A stretch of DNA of 64,000 nt from Treponema sp. (GTDB lineage: Bacteria; Spirochaetota; Spirochaetia; Treponematales; Treponemataceae): the NCBI GenBank assembly GCA_016292805.1, contig JAEDFM010000006.1, forward strand, positions 1-64,000. Reading direction: 5' to 3'. Positions 1 to 9,384 of the stretch are shown here, one piece after another. A program made the position numbers and the translations under genes. Every line of letters starts with the position of its first letter. Within the stretch, counting starts at the first letter, position 1. The notes beneath the pieces were generated by a model. It was not told the origin of the DNA. It was given only the letters and a program-made list of their open reading frames with translations, and did not search any database.

Positions 1-575
1 TCCATTTTGCTTAAAATAGCATCAATTTTATTTCCGTATTGTTTATCGGTTGCCCAGGTACCTGCAAGACCAAAAATGTCTTCTACAAACTTAGTTTTGT
101 GGACCCAGCTATAACGAGGATCAATCAATTCGTTGTTTAATGTTGTTTCTTCTGTTGTAGCATAGGCCTGCAGGTGCTGAATGTGGGCACGAACTCCCAT
201 CAATTCTGTTTCAAACTGTTCACCAGGATGTTCTTTATCCATTGCACCTAATCCACAGTAATTATGCCATTCAGGCTGAACAAGATTTCCATAAGTTAGA
301 TAACCAGTTTCCAGGCACATCTGAGCAAAAGCCACATCAGAATTAATTCCTTCCTCTGCTGCTTCGTCGTAATAATAATGAGCAAGTAAATCTATAATTG
401 GTTCATAAGCATCTGGGTTTTGAGACATAAAATATTTACAAAGTCTTTCTGGCGAAAGTTTTCCCTGATCTATAAGCTGACGGGAAAGTGGTGTTATAGG
501 ATGTTTTGTTGACAGGCAGGATGTAAAAATCAAAAAAGAAGCTGAAAATACAAATAAAGTAAGGATTTTGTGCAT
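1..575 (-). CDS. Lipoprotein with glucosaminidase-like domain (3' end outside window)
   Basis: The reading frame stays open from an ATG at 575-573 to the window edge, giving about 191 residues of a longer protein. The N-terminus is a hydrophobic signal ending in FTSC with Cys at residue 20, a relaxed lipobox of the kind spirochaetes use, so an outer-envelope lipoprotein is likely. Later segments (SDVAFAQMCLETGYLTYGN around residue 82 and LAGTWATDKQYGNKI near the edge) resemble the catalytic region of GH73-type N-acetylglucosaminidases, which cut peptidoglycan glycan strands. The family call is from pattern memory and the C-terminus is missing. It diverges from radC. Confidence 0.6.
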   Translation of the reverse strand, partial: MHKILTLFVFSASFLIFTSCLSTKHPITPLSRQLIDQGKLSPERLCKYFMSQNPDAYEPIIDLLAHYYYDEAAEEGINSDVAFAQMCLETGYLTYGNLVQPEWHNYCGLGAMDKEHPGEQFETELMGVRAHIQHLQAYATTEETTLNNELIDPRYSWVHKTKFVEDIFGLAGTWATDKQYGNKIDAILSKM

Positions 576-597
576 ATTTAATTTTCGGATGAAAAAA

Positions 598-646
598 AAA
601 TCACTTTATTTAAACTTTTTTTCAAAATTTTTGTTAAAAGTGATTT
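598..646. repeat. 10-bp inverted repeat between divergent genes
   Basis: AAATCACTTT (598-607) and AAAGTGATTT (637-646) are perfect inverted arms around an AT-rich spacer. The element sits between the divergent lipoprotein and radC starts. It could be an operator or a weak hairpin; nothing in the sequence decides. Confidence 0.4.
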
Positions 647-664
647 AAATTGGCAATTATATAT

Positions 665-1339
665 ATGATGAAATACAATTACTTAAACAAAAAACTGGAT
701 GCCAGGGAAAAAGCGCTGGAGCGGGGAATTGGTGCCCTGTTTGATAGCGAACTGGTTTGTCTTATTTTGGGAACAGGCACAAAGGATTTTCCGTTACGAT
801 TGATGTCGGAAAAAATTGTGGATGTTATGGATGAATCTGAGAGCTGTGAGCTTGTAAAAGATTTGCAGCGGTTAAAGGGTGTTGGGACCGGAAAGGCACT
901 TGCAGTTGCAGCGGCGTTGGAACTGGGAAGGCGGCGCAGCTCTCATCTGCGGGCACCTATTACAACCCCTAAGGATTTGATTCCTTTTGTGCGGAATTAT
1001 GCCGTAAGTCCCAAAGAACACTTTATTGTGGTTACTTTGAATGGAAGTCACGAAATTATTCAGATTCATGTTACTTCTGTAGGAACTTTGAACAGATCTC
1101 TTGTTCATCCCCGGGAAGTTTTTTCTGAAGCTATTCAGGAAAAATCTGCAGCTATTATTCTTTGTCACAATCATCCATCTGAAAACTGTTCGCCTTCTTC
1201 AGATGATATTGAAACTACTAGAATGCTGGTGAAAGCTTCCAAAGTTATAGGTATTCCTATACTGGATCATATTATTATTGATTGTGAAGGGTACTTCAGC
1301 TTTATGGAGCACAAAATATTGTTCACCGAAGAAAATTGA
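665..1339 (+). CDS. radC: RadC-family JAB/MPN-domain protein
   Basis: RadC family (JAMM/MPN+ fold), historically called a DNA repair protein though its biochemical role is unsettled. The N-terminal UPF0758-type part contains a helix-hairpin-helix stretch (LKGVGTGKALAVAAALELG). The C-terminal JAB domain has the metal-site pattern HNHPSENCSPSSDD, with an upstream Glu in PREVFSEAI. The length (about 224 aa) matches E. coli RadC. The frame extends up to a TTG at 650, but two ATGs at 665 and 668 begin just before the conserved AREKAL segment. No clear Shine-Dalgarno decides the start; 665 is chosen. It is the first gene of a tightly spaced plus-strand run ending at yhbY. Confidence 0.88.
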   Translation: MMKYNYLNKKLDAREKALERGIGALFDSELVCLILGTGTKDFPLRLMSEKIVDVMDESESCELVKDLQRLKGVGTGKALAVAAALELGRRRSSHLRAPITTPKDLIPFVRNYAVSPKEHFIVVTLNGSHEIIQIHVTSVGTLNRSLVHPREVFSEAIQEKSAAIILCHNHPSENCSPSSDDIETTRMLVKASKVIGIPILDHIIIDCEGYFSFMEHKILFTEEN

Positions 1340-1353
1340 TATAGAATACTGAT

Positions 1354-2967
1354 ATGAAAAAAATTATTTCTGCAATTCTTTTAATAATTTCAAGTATGTC
1401 TTTATTTGCGGCATCTCGTCCTAGAGATCCTTTTGACAAAGGGTACAGAGATCCATTAATCAGACCTTCTGATATAAAACAGCTTGAAGACAGAAGCTGT
1501 GAGCTTTATATAAGCACTAATGTTAGTGATGCAGAGGTTTATATAAACGGTTTTTATGAAGGAAGAAGTAATTTAACTGTAACAGGTTTACGACCAGGCC
1601 GTTACAGAATTCATGTTAAAAGAAACGGCTATGAAGACCGTCGTTTTGAAATAGACTTGCGTTCTGGCTATAGACAATCTTACAGTATAGAGTTGCAGAA
1701 GATTATGGGAAAAATACATTTACATAATGTTCCTGATTCTGCTCTGGTATACATAGACAATGAAAAGTATTCAGGTTCTGTTCTTTTTGTGGAACCTGGA
1801 ACTCACTGGGTAGAAATAAAAAGATTTGGATATAACACTTATTCTGAAAGTGTTCATGTTTATGGATATGATAGGGTAGATGTTTATCCTGAGTTTTCAG
1901 AAGCAGCTTTTGAAGTTTCAAATTTGAAAGTTTCCAAAGATACAATTAATCCTGAGTACAGTAATGTTTTTGGAAAAACAGATATAGAGTTTTATGTTAC
2001 TTCCAATGGTTCTGCTACTGTGGAAATTTTTAATGAAGAGAATGAGAAGGTTTGGTTCTGTACCTGGAATAGTTTTTATACCTGGAATCAGTCTGTAACC
2101 TGGAACGGGCGAAATTTGGAAGGGGAAGCTTTGCCAACCGGTGTTTATAGAATCAAGCTTAGCGATGGAAATTATTATCTGGAAACTTTTGTACAAATTA
2201 ACAGAGGCGCAGCTTTTTCATTAAATGGAATTAATACAAAGGGTTCTGGAATTGGCAGTACACCGGCAGTGTTCCCAAATAATATGAGTCTTATAATTCC
2301 TTACATGGATGTAAGTCATTCTTTAAGTGCTTATGATTCTGGGCACAGCAGTTTTTTTGACGTGAACCTTGGCTTGTTATGTCAATTTGCAAAGCATTGT
2401 GAGTTTAATCTTGCAATTGGATTTTTGCCAAATGGCGGAATAGAAAAAAATCAGCAGGTGCGCTTTGCCACATCTTTTAAAGGTTATGGTAGTGTACCTG
2501 TTGGTCAGAATGGAAGCTTCTGCTATGGTGGATTGATTCACTGGGCTTTTGTAGCAGAACCTATGCCTGTAGTTTATGGTATTGATAAAGGAAATGGTTT
2601 AGGCTTAGCTGCAATGTTTGGATTTGATTTTCCATTCCTTTATATGGGACTTAGTTCCGATTATATTTTTGCTGCAGAAACAGGCAGTAGTTTTTACGAT
2701 GGTTCAATCTGGAAAAACAGTATTTCTGTAGCTGTAAAACCAAATCGTTTTATAAATATTGATGGCTGGTTTGGCATAAACAGTTCTATCAACAATCCGG
2801 AATTACAGAATTGTACTGATATGATTTATGGCTTTAATTATGGAGCTCAGCTTGTGTTCCTGCTTGGAAATACTTCCTGCATGGGTAACATAAAATTAGA
2901 ATGTGCTACAAGACGCAAGGGTAAGGGCTATATAAATTGTGGAATTGGGTTGTCTTATTTATTATAA
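1354..2967 (+). CDS. PEGA-domain secreted protein with FlgD-like and predicted barrel segments
   Basis: A signal peptide (MKKIISAILLIISSMSLFAA) is followed by two PEGA repeats (about residues 48-115 and 118-175; note LRPGRYRIHVKRNGYEDR and VEPGTHWVEIKRFGY). PEGA domains are beta-sandwich modules common in treponemal surface proteins. Residues about 200-285 look like a FlgD/CHU-type Ig domain (LPTGVYRIKLSDGNYY). The remaining 240 residues alternate aromatic and glycine-rich strands and end in a Tyr-Leu-Leu C-terminus, which suggests an outer-membrane beta-barrel, although this is inference. It lies 14 nt behind radC and 18 nt before htrA. No enzymatic motif is visible. Confidence 0.75.
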   Translation: MKKIISAILLIISSMSLFAASRPRDPFDKGYRDPLIRPSDIKQLEDRSCELYISTNVSDAEVYINGFYEGRSNLTVTGLRPGRYRIHVKRNGYEDRRFEIDLRSGYRQSYSIELQKIMGKIHLHNVPDSALVYIDNEKYSGSVLFVEPGTHWVEIKRFGYNTYSESVHVYGYDRVDVYPEFSEAAFEVSNLKVSKDTINPEYSNVFGKTDIEFYVTSNGSATVEIFNEENEKVWFCTWNSFYTWNQSVTWNGRNLEGEALPTGVYRIKLSDGNYYLETFVQINRGAAFSLNGINTKGSGIGSTPAVFPNNMSLIIPYMDVSHSLSAYDSGHSSFFDVNLGLLCQFAKHCEFNLAIGFLPNGGIEKNQQVRFATSFKGYGSVPVGQNGSFCYGGLIHWAFVAEPMPVVYGIDKGNGLGLAAMFGFDFPFLYMGLSSDYIFAAETGSSFYDGSIWKNSISVAVKPNRFINIDGWFGINSSINNPELQNCTDMIYGFNYGAQLVFLLGNTSCMGNIKLECATRRKGKGYINCGIGLSYLL

Positions 2968-2985
2968 ATAGTTAAATTATAGAAT

Positions 2986-4209
2986 ATGAAATTATACTCT
3001 CGTGGACAATTAATTATATCTATTATATGTAGTGCAGCTGCTGCATTTGTTGTGGCAGCTGTTCTTTTTATTTTTACCGGCAAAAAAACTTCATCAGTTG
3101 AAAATCAGACAGCGCAGGTTGAAAGTGTACCAGTTTCTCCAGATACCCTTACACCACCAGGTTTGGAACAGAATCTGGAATCTTCTCTTGCAATTCCTGT
3201 AAGCAGCAATACTTATTCACAGGATGAGCTTCAGAATATTAATGTATACAATCTTTGTAATGAAGCTGTTGTAAATATTAATACAAAAGTTACTTCTTAC
3301 GACTGGTTTCTGGAACCTTATGTTCAGGATGGCGGTTCTGGTTCTGGTTCGATTATTGATAAACGGGGTTATATTCTTACTAATGTTCATGTTATTTCTG
3401 GTGCCACAAAAATCTATGTTTCACTTTTTGATGGAACTCAGTATGAAGCTGAAGTTGTAGGTCAGGATTTAGACAGCGACCTTGCAGTTATTAAATTTAA
3501 TCCACCTGAAGGAATGTCACTTAAAACAATTTCCTTTGGTGATTCTGCAAATCTTAAAGTTGGCCAGAAGGTTATTGCAATTGGTAATCCATTTGGTATG
3601 GAACGAACAATGACTACAGGTATTATTTCTGGTCTTGGTCGTCCTATTCAGAATTCAAATAACAGAATTATTCGTGATATGGTTCAGACTGATGCATCTA
3701 TTAATCCTGGTAACTCTGGCGGTCCATTGCTTGATACAAATGGCCGTATGATTGGTATTAATACAATGATTATGTCATCTTCTGGCAGTTCTTCAGGTGT
3801 TGGTTTTGCTGTGCCTTCTGCAACTGCAGTTCGCGTTGTTTCTGATTTGATTAAGTATGGAAAGGTTTTGCGTGGAACTCTGGATGCCACAATTTTCCCT
3901 AACAGCAGAAGAATTGCTCAGTATGCTGGCTATGATATTGCCAGTGGTGTAATTGTTTCTAAGGTTGCCCGTGGTGGAAATGCAGAACGAGCCGGAATGC
4001 AGGGCGGTTCAAGTGCAGTTTATTATGGAACAAGAAATAATATTGTTTATATTGGTGGCGATATTATTATTAAAATTGATAATGTTTCTATAGGTTCCAT
4101 TGCAGATTATTATTCAGCGCTGGAAAGTAAAAAGCCTGGCGACACAGCTACAATTGTTGTTAGAAGAAACAGAAAGGATGTAACACTTAAAGTTACATTA
4201 GGTGAATAA
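2986..4209 (+). CDS. HtrA/DegP-like serine protease, membrane-anchored, single PDZ
   Basis: Trypsin-like periplasmic quality-control protease. An N-terminal hydrophobic helix (about 8-31) acts as anchor or uncleaved signal. A Pro/Ser/Thr-rich linker follows, then the protease domain with the full triad: His135 (LTNVHVISG), Asp165 (DSDLAVIKF) and Ser244 (NPGNSGGPLLD). One PDZ domain occupies about residues 300-405 (GVIVSKVARGGNAERAGMQGG). At 407 aa it is the DegS-like one-PDZ architecture rather than the two-PDZ DegP form. Its TAA overlaps the uvrB ATG by one base, so translation of the two is probably coupled. A role in envelope stress is inferred from the family. Confidence 0.9.
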   Translation: MKLYSRGQLIISIICSAAAAFVVAAVLFIFTGKKTSSVENQTAQVESVPVSPDTLTPPGLEQNLESSLAIPVSSNTYSQDELQNINVYNLCNEAVVNINTKVTSYDWFLEPYVQDGGSGSGSIIDKRGYILTNVHVISGATKIYVSLFDGTQYEAEVVGQDLDSDLAVIKFNPPEGMSLKTISFGDSANLKVGQKVIAIGNPFGMERTMTTGIISGLGRPIQNSNNRIIRDMVQTDASINPGNSGGPLLDTNGRMIGINTMIMSSSGSSSGVGFAVPSATAVRVVSDLIKYGKVLRGTLDATIFPNSRRIAQYAGYDIASGVIVSKVARGGNAERAGMQGGSSAVYYGTRNNIVYIGGDIIIKIDNVSIGSIADYYSALESKKPGDTATIVVRRNRKDVTLKVTLGE

Positions 4210-6206
4210 TGCGAAAGTTAGAGGTTGTATCTCCCTTTGAACCAAGCGGCGATCAGGGACAGGCAATAGATAAATTAGCAGAAGGTTTTCTCCGGGGCGA
4301 TAAATACCAGACCTTAAAAGGTGTTACTGGTTCTGGTAAAACCTTTACAATGGCGAAAATTATTGAAAAGGTTCAGCGCCCAACTTTAATCATCAGCCAT
4401 AACAAAACTTTGTCTGCACAGCTGTACCGGGAGTTCAAAACTTTTTTCCCAAATAACGCTGTAGAATATTTTGTATCTTACTACGATTATTACCAGCCGG
4501 AAGCTTATGTTCCAGCCCGGGATCTTTACATTGAAAAAGATTGTGACATTAATAAAGAAATTGACCAGCTGCGTTTAAAGGCAACCTACAGTCTTATGGA
4601 GCGCCGTGATGTAATTGTTGTTGCAACAGTTTCCTGCATTTACGGTTTGGGTATGCCTGATGTTTATAAAGGCATGCGTGTTCATGTGGAAGTGGGTCAG
4701 GAAATTAAACCTAAAAAATTTGCTGAGTCATTAATAGCGCTGCAGTATTCACGAAATGATGATGTTTTGGAAAGGGGCAATTTCCGAATTAAAGGTGATG
4801 TTATTGAAGTGTTTCCCCCTTATATGGAAACTGATGAAGGCTATAGAATTGAACTGGATTTTGATGAAGTTGTAAGAATCCGCCGTTTTAATGTTTTAAA
4901 CCGAGATGTTACTGGCGAATTGGATGAAACTGTTTTTTATCCAGCAAAGCACTTCGTAGTTCCACAGGATCAGCTTAATGCTGCTACAGAACGCATTCAA
5001 AAGGAAATGGAAGAGCGGGTAGAAGAACTTAGAGCTGCCGGTAAAATGCTGGAAGCAGAACGTCTTAAGACTCGTACAACTTACGATATAGAAATGCTTA
5101 GAGAAATGGGAACTTGCCCTGGAATTGAAAACTATTCTGGTCCAATTTCCGGCCGTACACCAGGAGAACCGCCTGCTACTCTTTTGCATTATTTCCCAGA
5201 CGACTTTCTTTGTTTAATAGACGAAGCCCATGTTTCGGTTCCTCAGATTGGCGCCATGTACGAAGGAGACCGCAGCCGTAAGCAGAATCTTATTGATTTT
5301 GGTTTCCGTCTGCCAAGTGCACTGGATAATCGTCCTCTTAAAAAAGCCGAGTTTGACGCAAAAATCAATCAGATTATTTATGTTACAGCTACTCCTAGAC
5401 CAGAGGAAGTTAAGCAGAGTACACAGGTTGTTGAACAGCTGATTCGTCCTACAGGACTTCTGGATCCAATTGTAGAAGTTAGACCTAGCGAAGGTCAGAT
5501 GGAAGATATTTACCGGGAAGTAAAAGAAAGAATTGAAAAGAAAGAACGTTCTTTGATTTTGACTTTGACTAAAAAAATGGCAGAGGATCTAACAGCTTAT
5601 CTGACAGAGCTTAATTTAAAAGTAAAATATATCCACTCAGAAATTGATACCTTTGAACGAGTTGAAATTTTGAAAGCTTTGCGCATTGGTGAAATTGATG
5701 TTTTGATTGGAATTAACCTTTTACGAGAAGGTATAGACTTACCTGAAGTTTCGTTTATTGCATTGCTGGATGCAGATAAAATCGGCTTTCTCCGTTCTGA
5801 AACCTCCCTGATTCAGATTATTGGACGCGCTGCCCGAAATGCGGAAGGTAAAGTTGTAATGTATGCAGACCACATGAGTCCTGCAATGGAAGCTGCCATT
5901 AAGGAAACAAAGCATCGCCGTGAAGTTCAGGAAGCATACAATAAGGAACACGGGATTACTCCTGTTACAATTAAAAAAGCAGTTGAAGATATTCTTGTTC
6001 ACGAAAAACAGGATGCTGAAAATGATGCAAGAATGAATGTAGATGTGCTTAAGAAAAATGCAAATCTCTTTAATCCTTCTGAACGCAAGAAGCTTATTAA
6101 GGCTCTTACAAAACAGATGGAAGATTTTGCAGACAGAATGGAATACGAGCAGGCGGCTGCTGTTCGTGACCAGATCAGGGAAATTGAAAACCAATACGGG
6201 AAATGA
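4209..6206 (+). CDS. uvrB: Excinuclease ABC subunit B
   Basis: Damage-verifying helicase of nucleotide excision repair, which loads from UvrA and recruits UvrC (encoded at 23.6 kb). The Walker A motif GVTGSGKT is at residues 38-45. The aromatic beta-hairpin that clamps DNA (YYDYYQPEAYVP) lies near 93-104. Further motifs are the DEAH-type box (LIDEAHVS, near 338) and motif VI (QIIGRAARN). The C-terminal UVR domain (about 628-660, MEYEQAAAVRDQIREIE) binds UvrC. The length of 665 aa is standard. The start overlaps the htrA stop by one base. Confidence 0.98.
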   Translation: MRKLEVVSPFEPSGDQGQAIDKLAEGFLRGDKYQTLKGVTGSGKTFTMAKIIEKVQRPTLIISHNKTLSAQLYREFKTFFPNNAVEYFVSYYDYYQPEAYVPARDLYIEKDCDINKEIDQLRLKATYSLMERRDVIVVATVSCIYGLGMPDVYKGMRVHVEVGQEIKPKKFAESLIALQYSRNDDVLERGNFRIKGDVIEVFPPYMETDEGYRIELDFDEVVRIRRFNVLNRDVTGELDETVFYPAKHFVVPQDQLNAATERIQKEMEERVEELRAAGKMLEAERLKTRTTYDIEMLREMGTCPGIENYSGPISGRTPGEPPATLLHYFPDDFLCLIDEAHVSVPQIGAMYEGDRSRKQNLIDFGFRLPSALDNRPLKKAEFDAKINQIIYVTATPRPEEVKQSTQVVEQLIRPTGLLDPIVEVRPSEGQMEDIYREVKERIEKKERSLILTLTKKMAEDLTAYLTELNLKVKYIHSEIDTFERVEILKALRIGEIDVLIGINLLREGIDLPEVSFIALLDADKIGFLRSETSLIQIIGRAARNAEGKVVMYADHMSPAMEAAIKETKHRREVQEAYNKEHGITPVTIKKAVEDILVHEKQDAENDARMNVDVLKKNANLFNPSERKKLIKALTKQMEDFADRMEYEQAAAVRDQIREIENQYGK

Positions 6207-6218
6207 TATTATAGGCTT

Positions 6219-6512
6219 ATGGAATTAACTAGCAAACAGAGAAAACTTTTAGAAAAGGCTGCCCATGATTTACAGCCTGTTGTTATTGTAGGTGGAGCTG
6301 GAGTTACAGATGGTGTAACAAATATGGTTGATACATCACTGGCTGCACACGAACTTATTAAGGTAAAGTTCAACGAATACAAAGATGAAAAGATTGAGCT
6401 TACAAATGCTCTTTGCGAAGCATGCAATGCAACTTTAGTTAGAATTATTGGCAATGTTGCAATTCTTTATCGGGAAGCAGAAAATCCAGACGACAGACAG
6501 TTTGAATTGTAG
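6219..6512 (+). CDS. yhbY: YhbY-type CRM-domain RNA-binding protein
   Basis: A small 97-residue protein made of a single CRM (KH-like) domain. The family binds pre-50S ribosomal particles in bacteria. Diagnostic features are the start MELTSKQRKLLEKAAHDLQP, the GGAGVTDGV loop (corresponding to the GxxG-type RNA-binding turn) and the C-terminal strand LVRIIGNVAILYRE. It follows uvrB by 12 nt and is the last gene of the plus-strand run. A long palindromic element begins 8 nt after its stop. Confidence 0.9.
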   Translation: MELTSKQRKLLEKAAHDLQPVVIVGGAGVTDGVTNMVDTSLAAHELIKVKFNEYKDEKIELTNALCEACNATLVRIIGNVAILYREAENPDDRQFEL

Positions 6513-6519
6513 AATAAAG

Positions 6520-6697
6520 TCACACGGATTTAGGGTGTGAGACAGAAGGCCGCTGACGCAACGGCCACAGGCCTGTGAAGAAGTTGTAATGTATGAGGAA
6601 ATAAACAAAAATTTCTTTTTATACAATAAGATTGCTTCATAGGTACGTTAGTACCGTTGCGTAGCGGCCTTTTCATTTACGTCCTAAATCCGTGTGA
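6520..6697. repeat. Nested inverted-repeat element (MITE-like or structured RNA)
   Basis: Outer arms TCACACGGATTTAGG (6520-6534) and its exact complement (6683-6697) enclose inner arms GGCCGCTGACGCAACGG (about 6548-6564) and CCGTTGCGTAGCGGCC (6654-6669). These pair with one bulged base. A 12-bp perfect palindrome CACAGGCCTGTG lies at 6566-6577. The middle is AT-rich and holds no convincing gene. The element separates the convergent yhbY and HD-hydrolase genes. It may be a non-autonomous mobile element or simply a large transcriptional barrier. Confidence 0.7.
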
Positions 6698-6712
6698 AAT
6701 TTTTTTGTATAA

Positions 6713-7804
6713 TTATTTGTAGAGTTTTACACAACCCCAGGGTGTGTCGTTGTAATCTAAGAAATCTGAAATGATTTTTGAAGCGGAGTTTGAAGCCTCT
6801 TTAAGGCGCAGGACTCCGTTTTTTGTTTTAACAAGAGGATTGATGTAGCGCTGTTTAACTTTAAGGCTAATGCAGAAATAGTCTTCTGCAGGCAGGGGAG
6901 CTTCTGTATGGAGGATTTCTGTCATGTTACGGAAGGTCCAGTATAACTGCATAAGCTTTTCAGATGCAGTAGAGGCTTCAAGTTTTGTAAGAATCTGAGT
7001 TTCACTTAGCGTCATAAAATCATCTTCCTGTAAAACCTGTTCTTCTACAGCTTTGTTCATAATCTGGCCCAAAAGTTGCAATGTTATTTTATCTTCATTC
7101 ATCTGTAGAATGTGACCAGTCATACAGAATTTCTGACAGTAAAGTTCGGCCAGTTCCAGAGTATTAAAACCTAATTCAGGTTCACCTTTTTCGTTTGTAA
7201 GAACTTCCAGATCGTTGTAGGTTGCAGCAACTTGTTCTAAAGTCCAGCTGCCTTCCAGTGCCATTCCAGATGGATACATGTATTCAAGGCGGTCTGCACT
7301 CAACTGTGGAATCTCATTGTCAGCTACAGGGTAAATGTGATAGTCTTCAACCTGCGCCACAGTTAAGCCGTCTTCTTCCAGCAGCTTTAGCAATTCCCGG
7401 TCGCCTCTAATAAGCGCCTGTGTTGGTTCTTCGGTGGCAGTCTGTGTCAGGGCATCACCCTTCCTGAAATCTGAAACATGGGAAAAAACCGGAGTGGAAA
7501 TATCGTGTAGAAGTCCCGCAATTGTCTGCGCCTTATTGTGGGTAAAGTGCCAGGTAATCAGTGCAACTCCAATACTGTGGTCCAGGCGGGAATAGTAAAA
7601 GCGGTTATTAAAAAGTTTTGTCCAGTCCGAACCACACAAAAGACCAATTCCAGAAAGTCTCTGAAGTAAAGGCAATTGAATGTATTTGTTGAGAAATTCT
7701 GGAAAGTCCGGTTCAAGAATCTGATGATATTTTTTTGCATCATATTCCTGAACAGGATGCATGGTGATGATTTGCTTAAAGGTGTAGGACTGGAAGTAAT
7801 TCAT
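6713..7804 (-). CDS. HD-domain phosphohydrolase
   Basis: An HD-superfamily metal-dependent phosphohydrolase of 363 aa. The metal-site residues are visible in order: His in YYSRLDHSIGVAL (near 76), the HD doublet in AGLLHDISTPVFSH (near 99) and the distal Asp in LSADRLEYMYP (near 194). The long C-terminal helical half is typical of the SpoIIE-unrelated dGTPase/YfbR-like HD proteins, but the substrate cannot be told. The ATG lies immediately after the TAA of mscS, with no intervening base, so the two are one transcription unit. An internal Met (MHPVQEYDA, residue 15) is an alternative start. Confidence 0.8.
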   Translation of the reverse strand: MNYFQSYTFKQIITMHPVQEYDAKKYHQILEPDFPEFLNKYIQLPLLQRLSGIGLLCGSDWTKLFNNRFYYSRLDHSIGVALITWHFTHNKAQTIAGLLHDISTPVFSHVSDFRKGDALTQTATEEPTQALIRGDRELLKLLEEDGLTVAQVEDYHIYPVADNEIPQLSADRLEYMYPSGMALEGSWTLEQVAATYNDLEVLTNEKGEPELGFNTLELAELYCQKFCMTGHILQMNEDKITLQLLGQIMNKAVEEQVLQEDDFMTLSETQILTKLEASTASEKLMQLYWTFRNMTEILHTEAPLPAEDYFCISLKVKQRYINPLVKTKNGVLRLKEASNSASKIISDFLDYNDTPWGCVKLYK

Positions 7805-8692
7805 TTATTTTTTAATTTGAACATCAAGCTGGTTGAATGGAATTTCAATCTTAGCTTTATCAAATACTTTCTTGATGGCGATGTACAAATCATTTTTTGT
7901 CTTAAGGAAATCATCTGGCTTAAACCATACGGCAACAGTCATGTTGATTCCACTGTCGCCAAAACCATCAAACCATACAGCTGGCTCTGGAGTCTGTAAA
8001 ACTGTTGGACAGAGACCTGGAGCCTTAGCAAGAGTTTCCAAAGCCTTTGCCATATCTGTGTCATAACTGATTGAAACTGAAAGAGTAAGACGACGTTTTG
8101 AATGATATGATTTGTTCATCAGGTTTGCATTGATGATTGTAGAGTTTGGAATACGAACCATTTCGTTATCAAGAGTATGAACACGAACAGAAATCAAGTT
8201 GATGGAATCTACAATACCTGTAACATCACCAACAATGATTAAGTCTCCAACCTTTAATGAACCTTCTGTAAGAACAAAAAGACCGCTAATAAGATTGCTG
8301 ACTGAAGTTTGAGCAGCAAAACCGATAGCAACTCCGGCAATTCCTGCAGCGCCCCAGATGGCAGAAAGCTTAACCCCAAAAAGGCTAAGTACATACATAA
8401 CCATGATTACATAGAAACAGTATTTGATGATGCGTCCTATAATCATCTGGCGATGTGGTGTAGTTTTCTCTGGAGGGATTTTTTTAAGAGCTTTTAAAAC
8501 AAGCTTATAAATAACCCAGAGTGCAAAAATAAATAACAATGCACCAATTAACTTAAAAAGATTATCCCATGTAAGGAAACCTTTTACCCAATTAAGGAAT
8601 GTTGAAGTCTGTTGGATAATTGATTCACCTGCAGCTTCTGCGGCTGAAGTGATAGAATTAGCAGACTCAGTTGTTACAACTTCTTCTACCAT
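7805..8692 (-). CDS. mscS: Small-conductance mechanosensitive channel (MscS family)
   Basis: Tension-gated inner-membrane channel that releases solutes on osmotic downshock. The 295 residues comprise an N-terminal amphipathic stretch and three membrane helices (about 46-70, 88-107, 112-142). The third helix carries the Gly/Ala-packed pore segment (WGAAGIAGVAIGFAAQ) followed by NLISGLFVLTE. The cytoplasmic beta domain follows (GDVTGIVDSINLISVRVHTLDNEMVRIPNS), then the alpha/beta vestibule. The length matches E. coli MscS (286 aa). It lies upstream of, and adjoins, the HD hydrolase. Confidence 0.93.
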   Translation of the reverse strand: MVEEVVTTESANSITSAAEAAGESIIQQTSTFLNWVKGFLTWDNLFKLIGALLFIFALWVIYKLVLKALKKIPPEKTTPHRQMIIGRIIKYCFYVIMVMYVLSLFGVKLSAIWGAAGIAGVAIGFAAQTSVSNLISGLFVLTEGSLKVGDLIIVGDVTGIVDSINLISVRVHTLDNEMVRIPNSTIINANLMNKSYHSKRRLTLSVSISYDTDMAKALETLAKAPGLCPTVLQTPEPAVWFDGFGDSGINMTVAVWFKPDDFLKTKNDLYIAIKKVFDKAKIEIPFNQLDVQIKK

Positions 8693-8748
8693 GGAAGAGC
8701 TCCTGAAATATTGTGATTATTTATACTTTTTTAATGATTTGTTCTATT

Positions 8749-9384
8749 TTAATTATGTTTGCATAAATCTGCAATGATACATTCATTACATTTTGGATTT
8801 CTTGCAGTACAGATGTATCGTCCGTGCAAAAGAATCCAGTGATGAGCGTCCTGTAAATATTTTTCAGGAATTCGCTGCAGCAAACTTTCTTCGATTGATT
8901 CTGGCGTTGTTCCAGTTCCCAGTCCAATTTTTGGAACTATCCGTAAAAGATGTGTGTCTACAGGCATAGTTGGAATATGAAAAATTACATTCAGAACAAC
9001 ATTTGCAGTTTTGCGGCCAACACCTGGAAGGGTCATTAATTCTTCCCGGGTTCCTGGTACTTGAGAATTAAAATCTTCGATTAATTTTTTTGAAAGACCC
9101 ATAATATGCTTTGCTTTGCTTTTGTAAAGACCAATAGATCTGATGTAGGATATAAGCTTTTCCTCTCCCAGTTCAAGCATTTGTTCTGGAGCTGTAACAA
9201 TTTTGAAAAGAGGTTCTGTGGCAATATTTACAGATTTGTCTGTGGCCTGAGCCGAAAGAACTACAGCTACCAGAAGAGTGTATGGATTTACATAATTTAA
9301 TTCCGAGGCAGGTTTTGGATTTTGTTCCTGCCAGCGGCTGAACGCAATGTCCATTTCTTCAGTTGAAAGCAAAGTCATAAACAC
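8749..9384 (-). CDS. nth: Endonuclease III, DNA glycosylase/AP lyase
   Basis: Base-excision repair glycosylase for oxidised pyrimidines. The helix-hairpin-helix LPGVGRKTANVVL holds the catalytic Lys125, and Asp143 is in VDTHLLRI. The four [4Fe-4S] ligands are Cys192, 199, 202 and 208 (spacing C-x6-C-x2-C-x5-C). The length of 211 aa is normal. The first residues are MFMTLLST; the second Met is equally possible as start. It lies 105 nt behind metK and 56 nt before mscS on the same strand. Confidence 0.95.
   Translation of the reverse strand: MFMTLLSTEEMDIAFSRWQEQNPKPASELNYVNPYTLLVAVVLSAQATDKSVNIATEPLFKIVTAPEQMLELGEEKLISYIRSIGLYKSKAKHIMGLSKKLIEDFNSQVPGTREELMTLPGVGRKTANVVLNVIFHIPTMPVDTHLLRIVPKIGLGTGTTPESIEESLLQRIPEKYLQDAHHWILLHGRYICTARNPKCNECIIADLCKHN

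Noticed and set aside
5739..6194. 151-aa minus-strand frame
   Set aside because: It lies antisense to conserved uvrB motifs; a Phe/Cys/Asn-rich composition marks it as a shadow.
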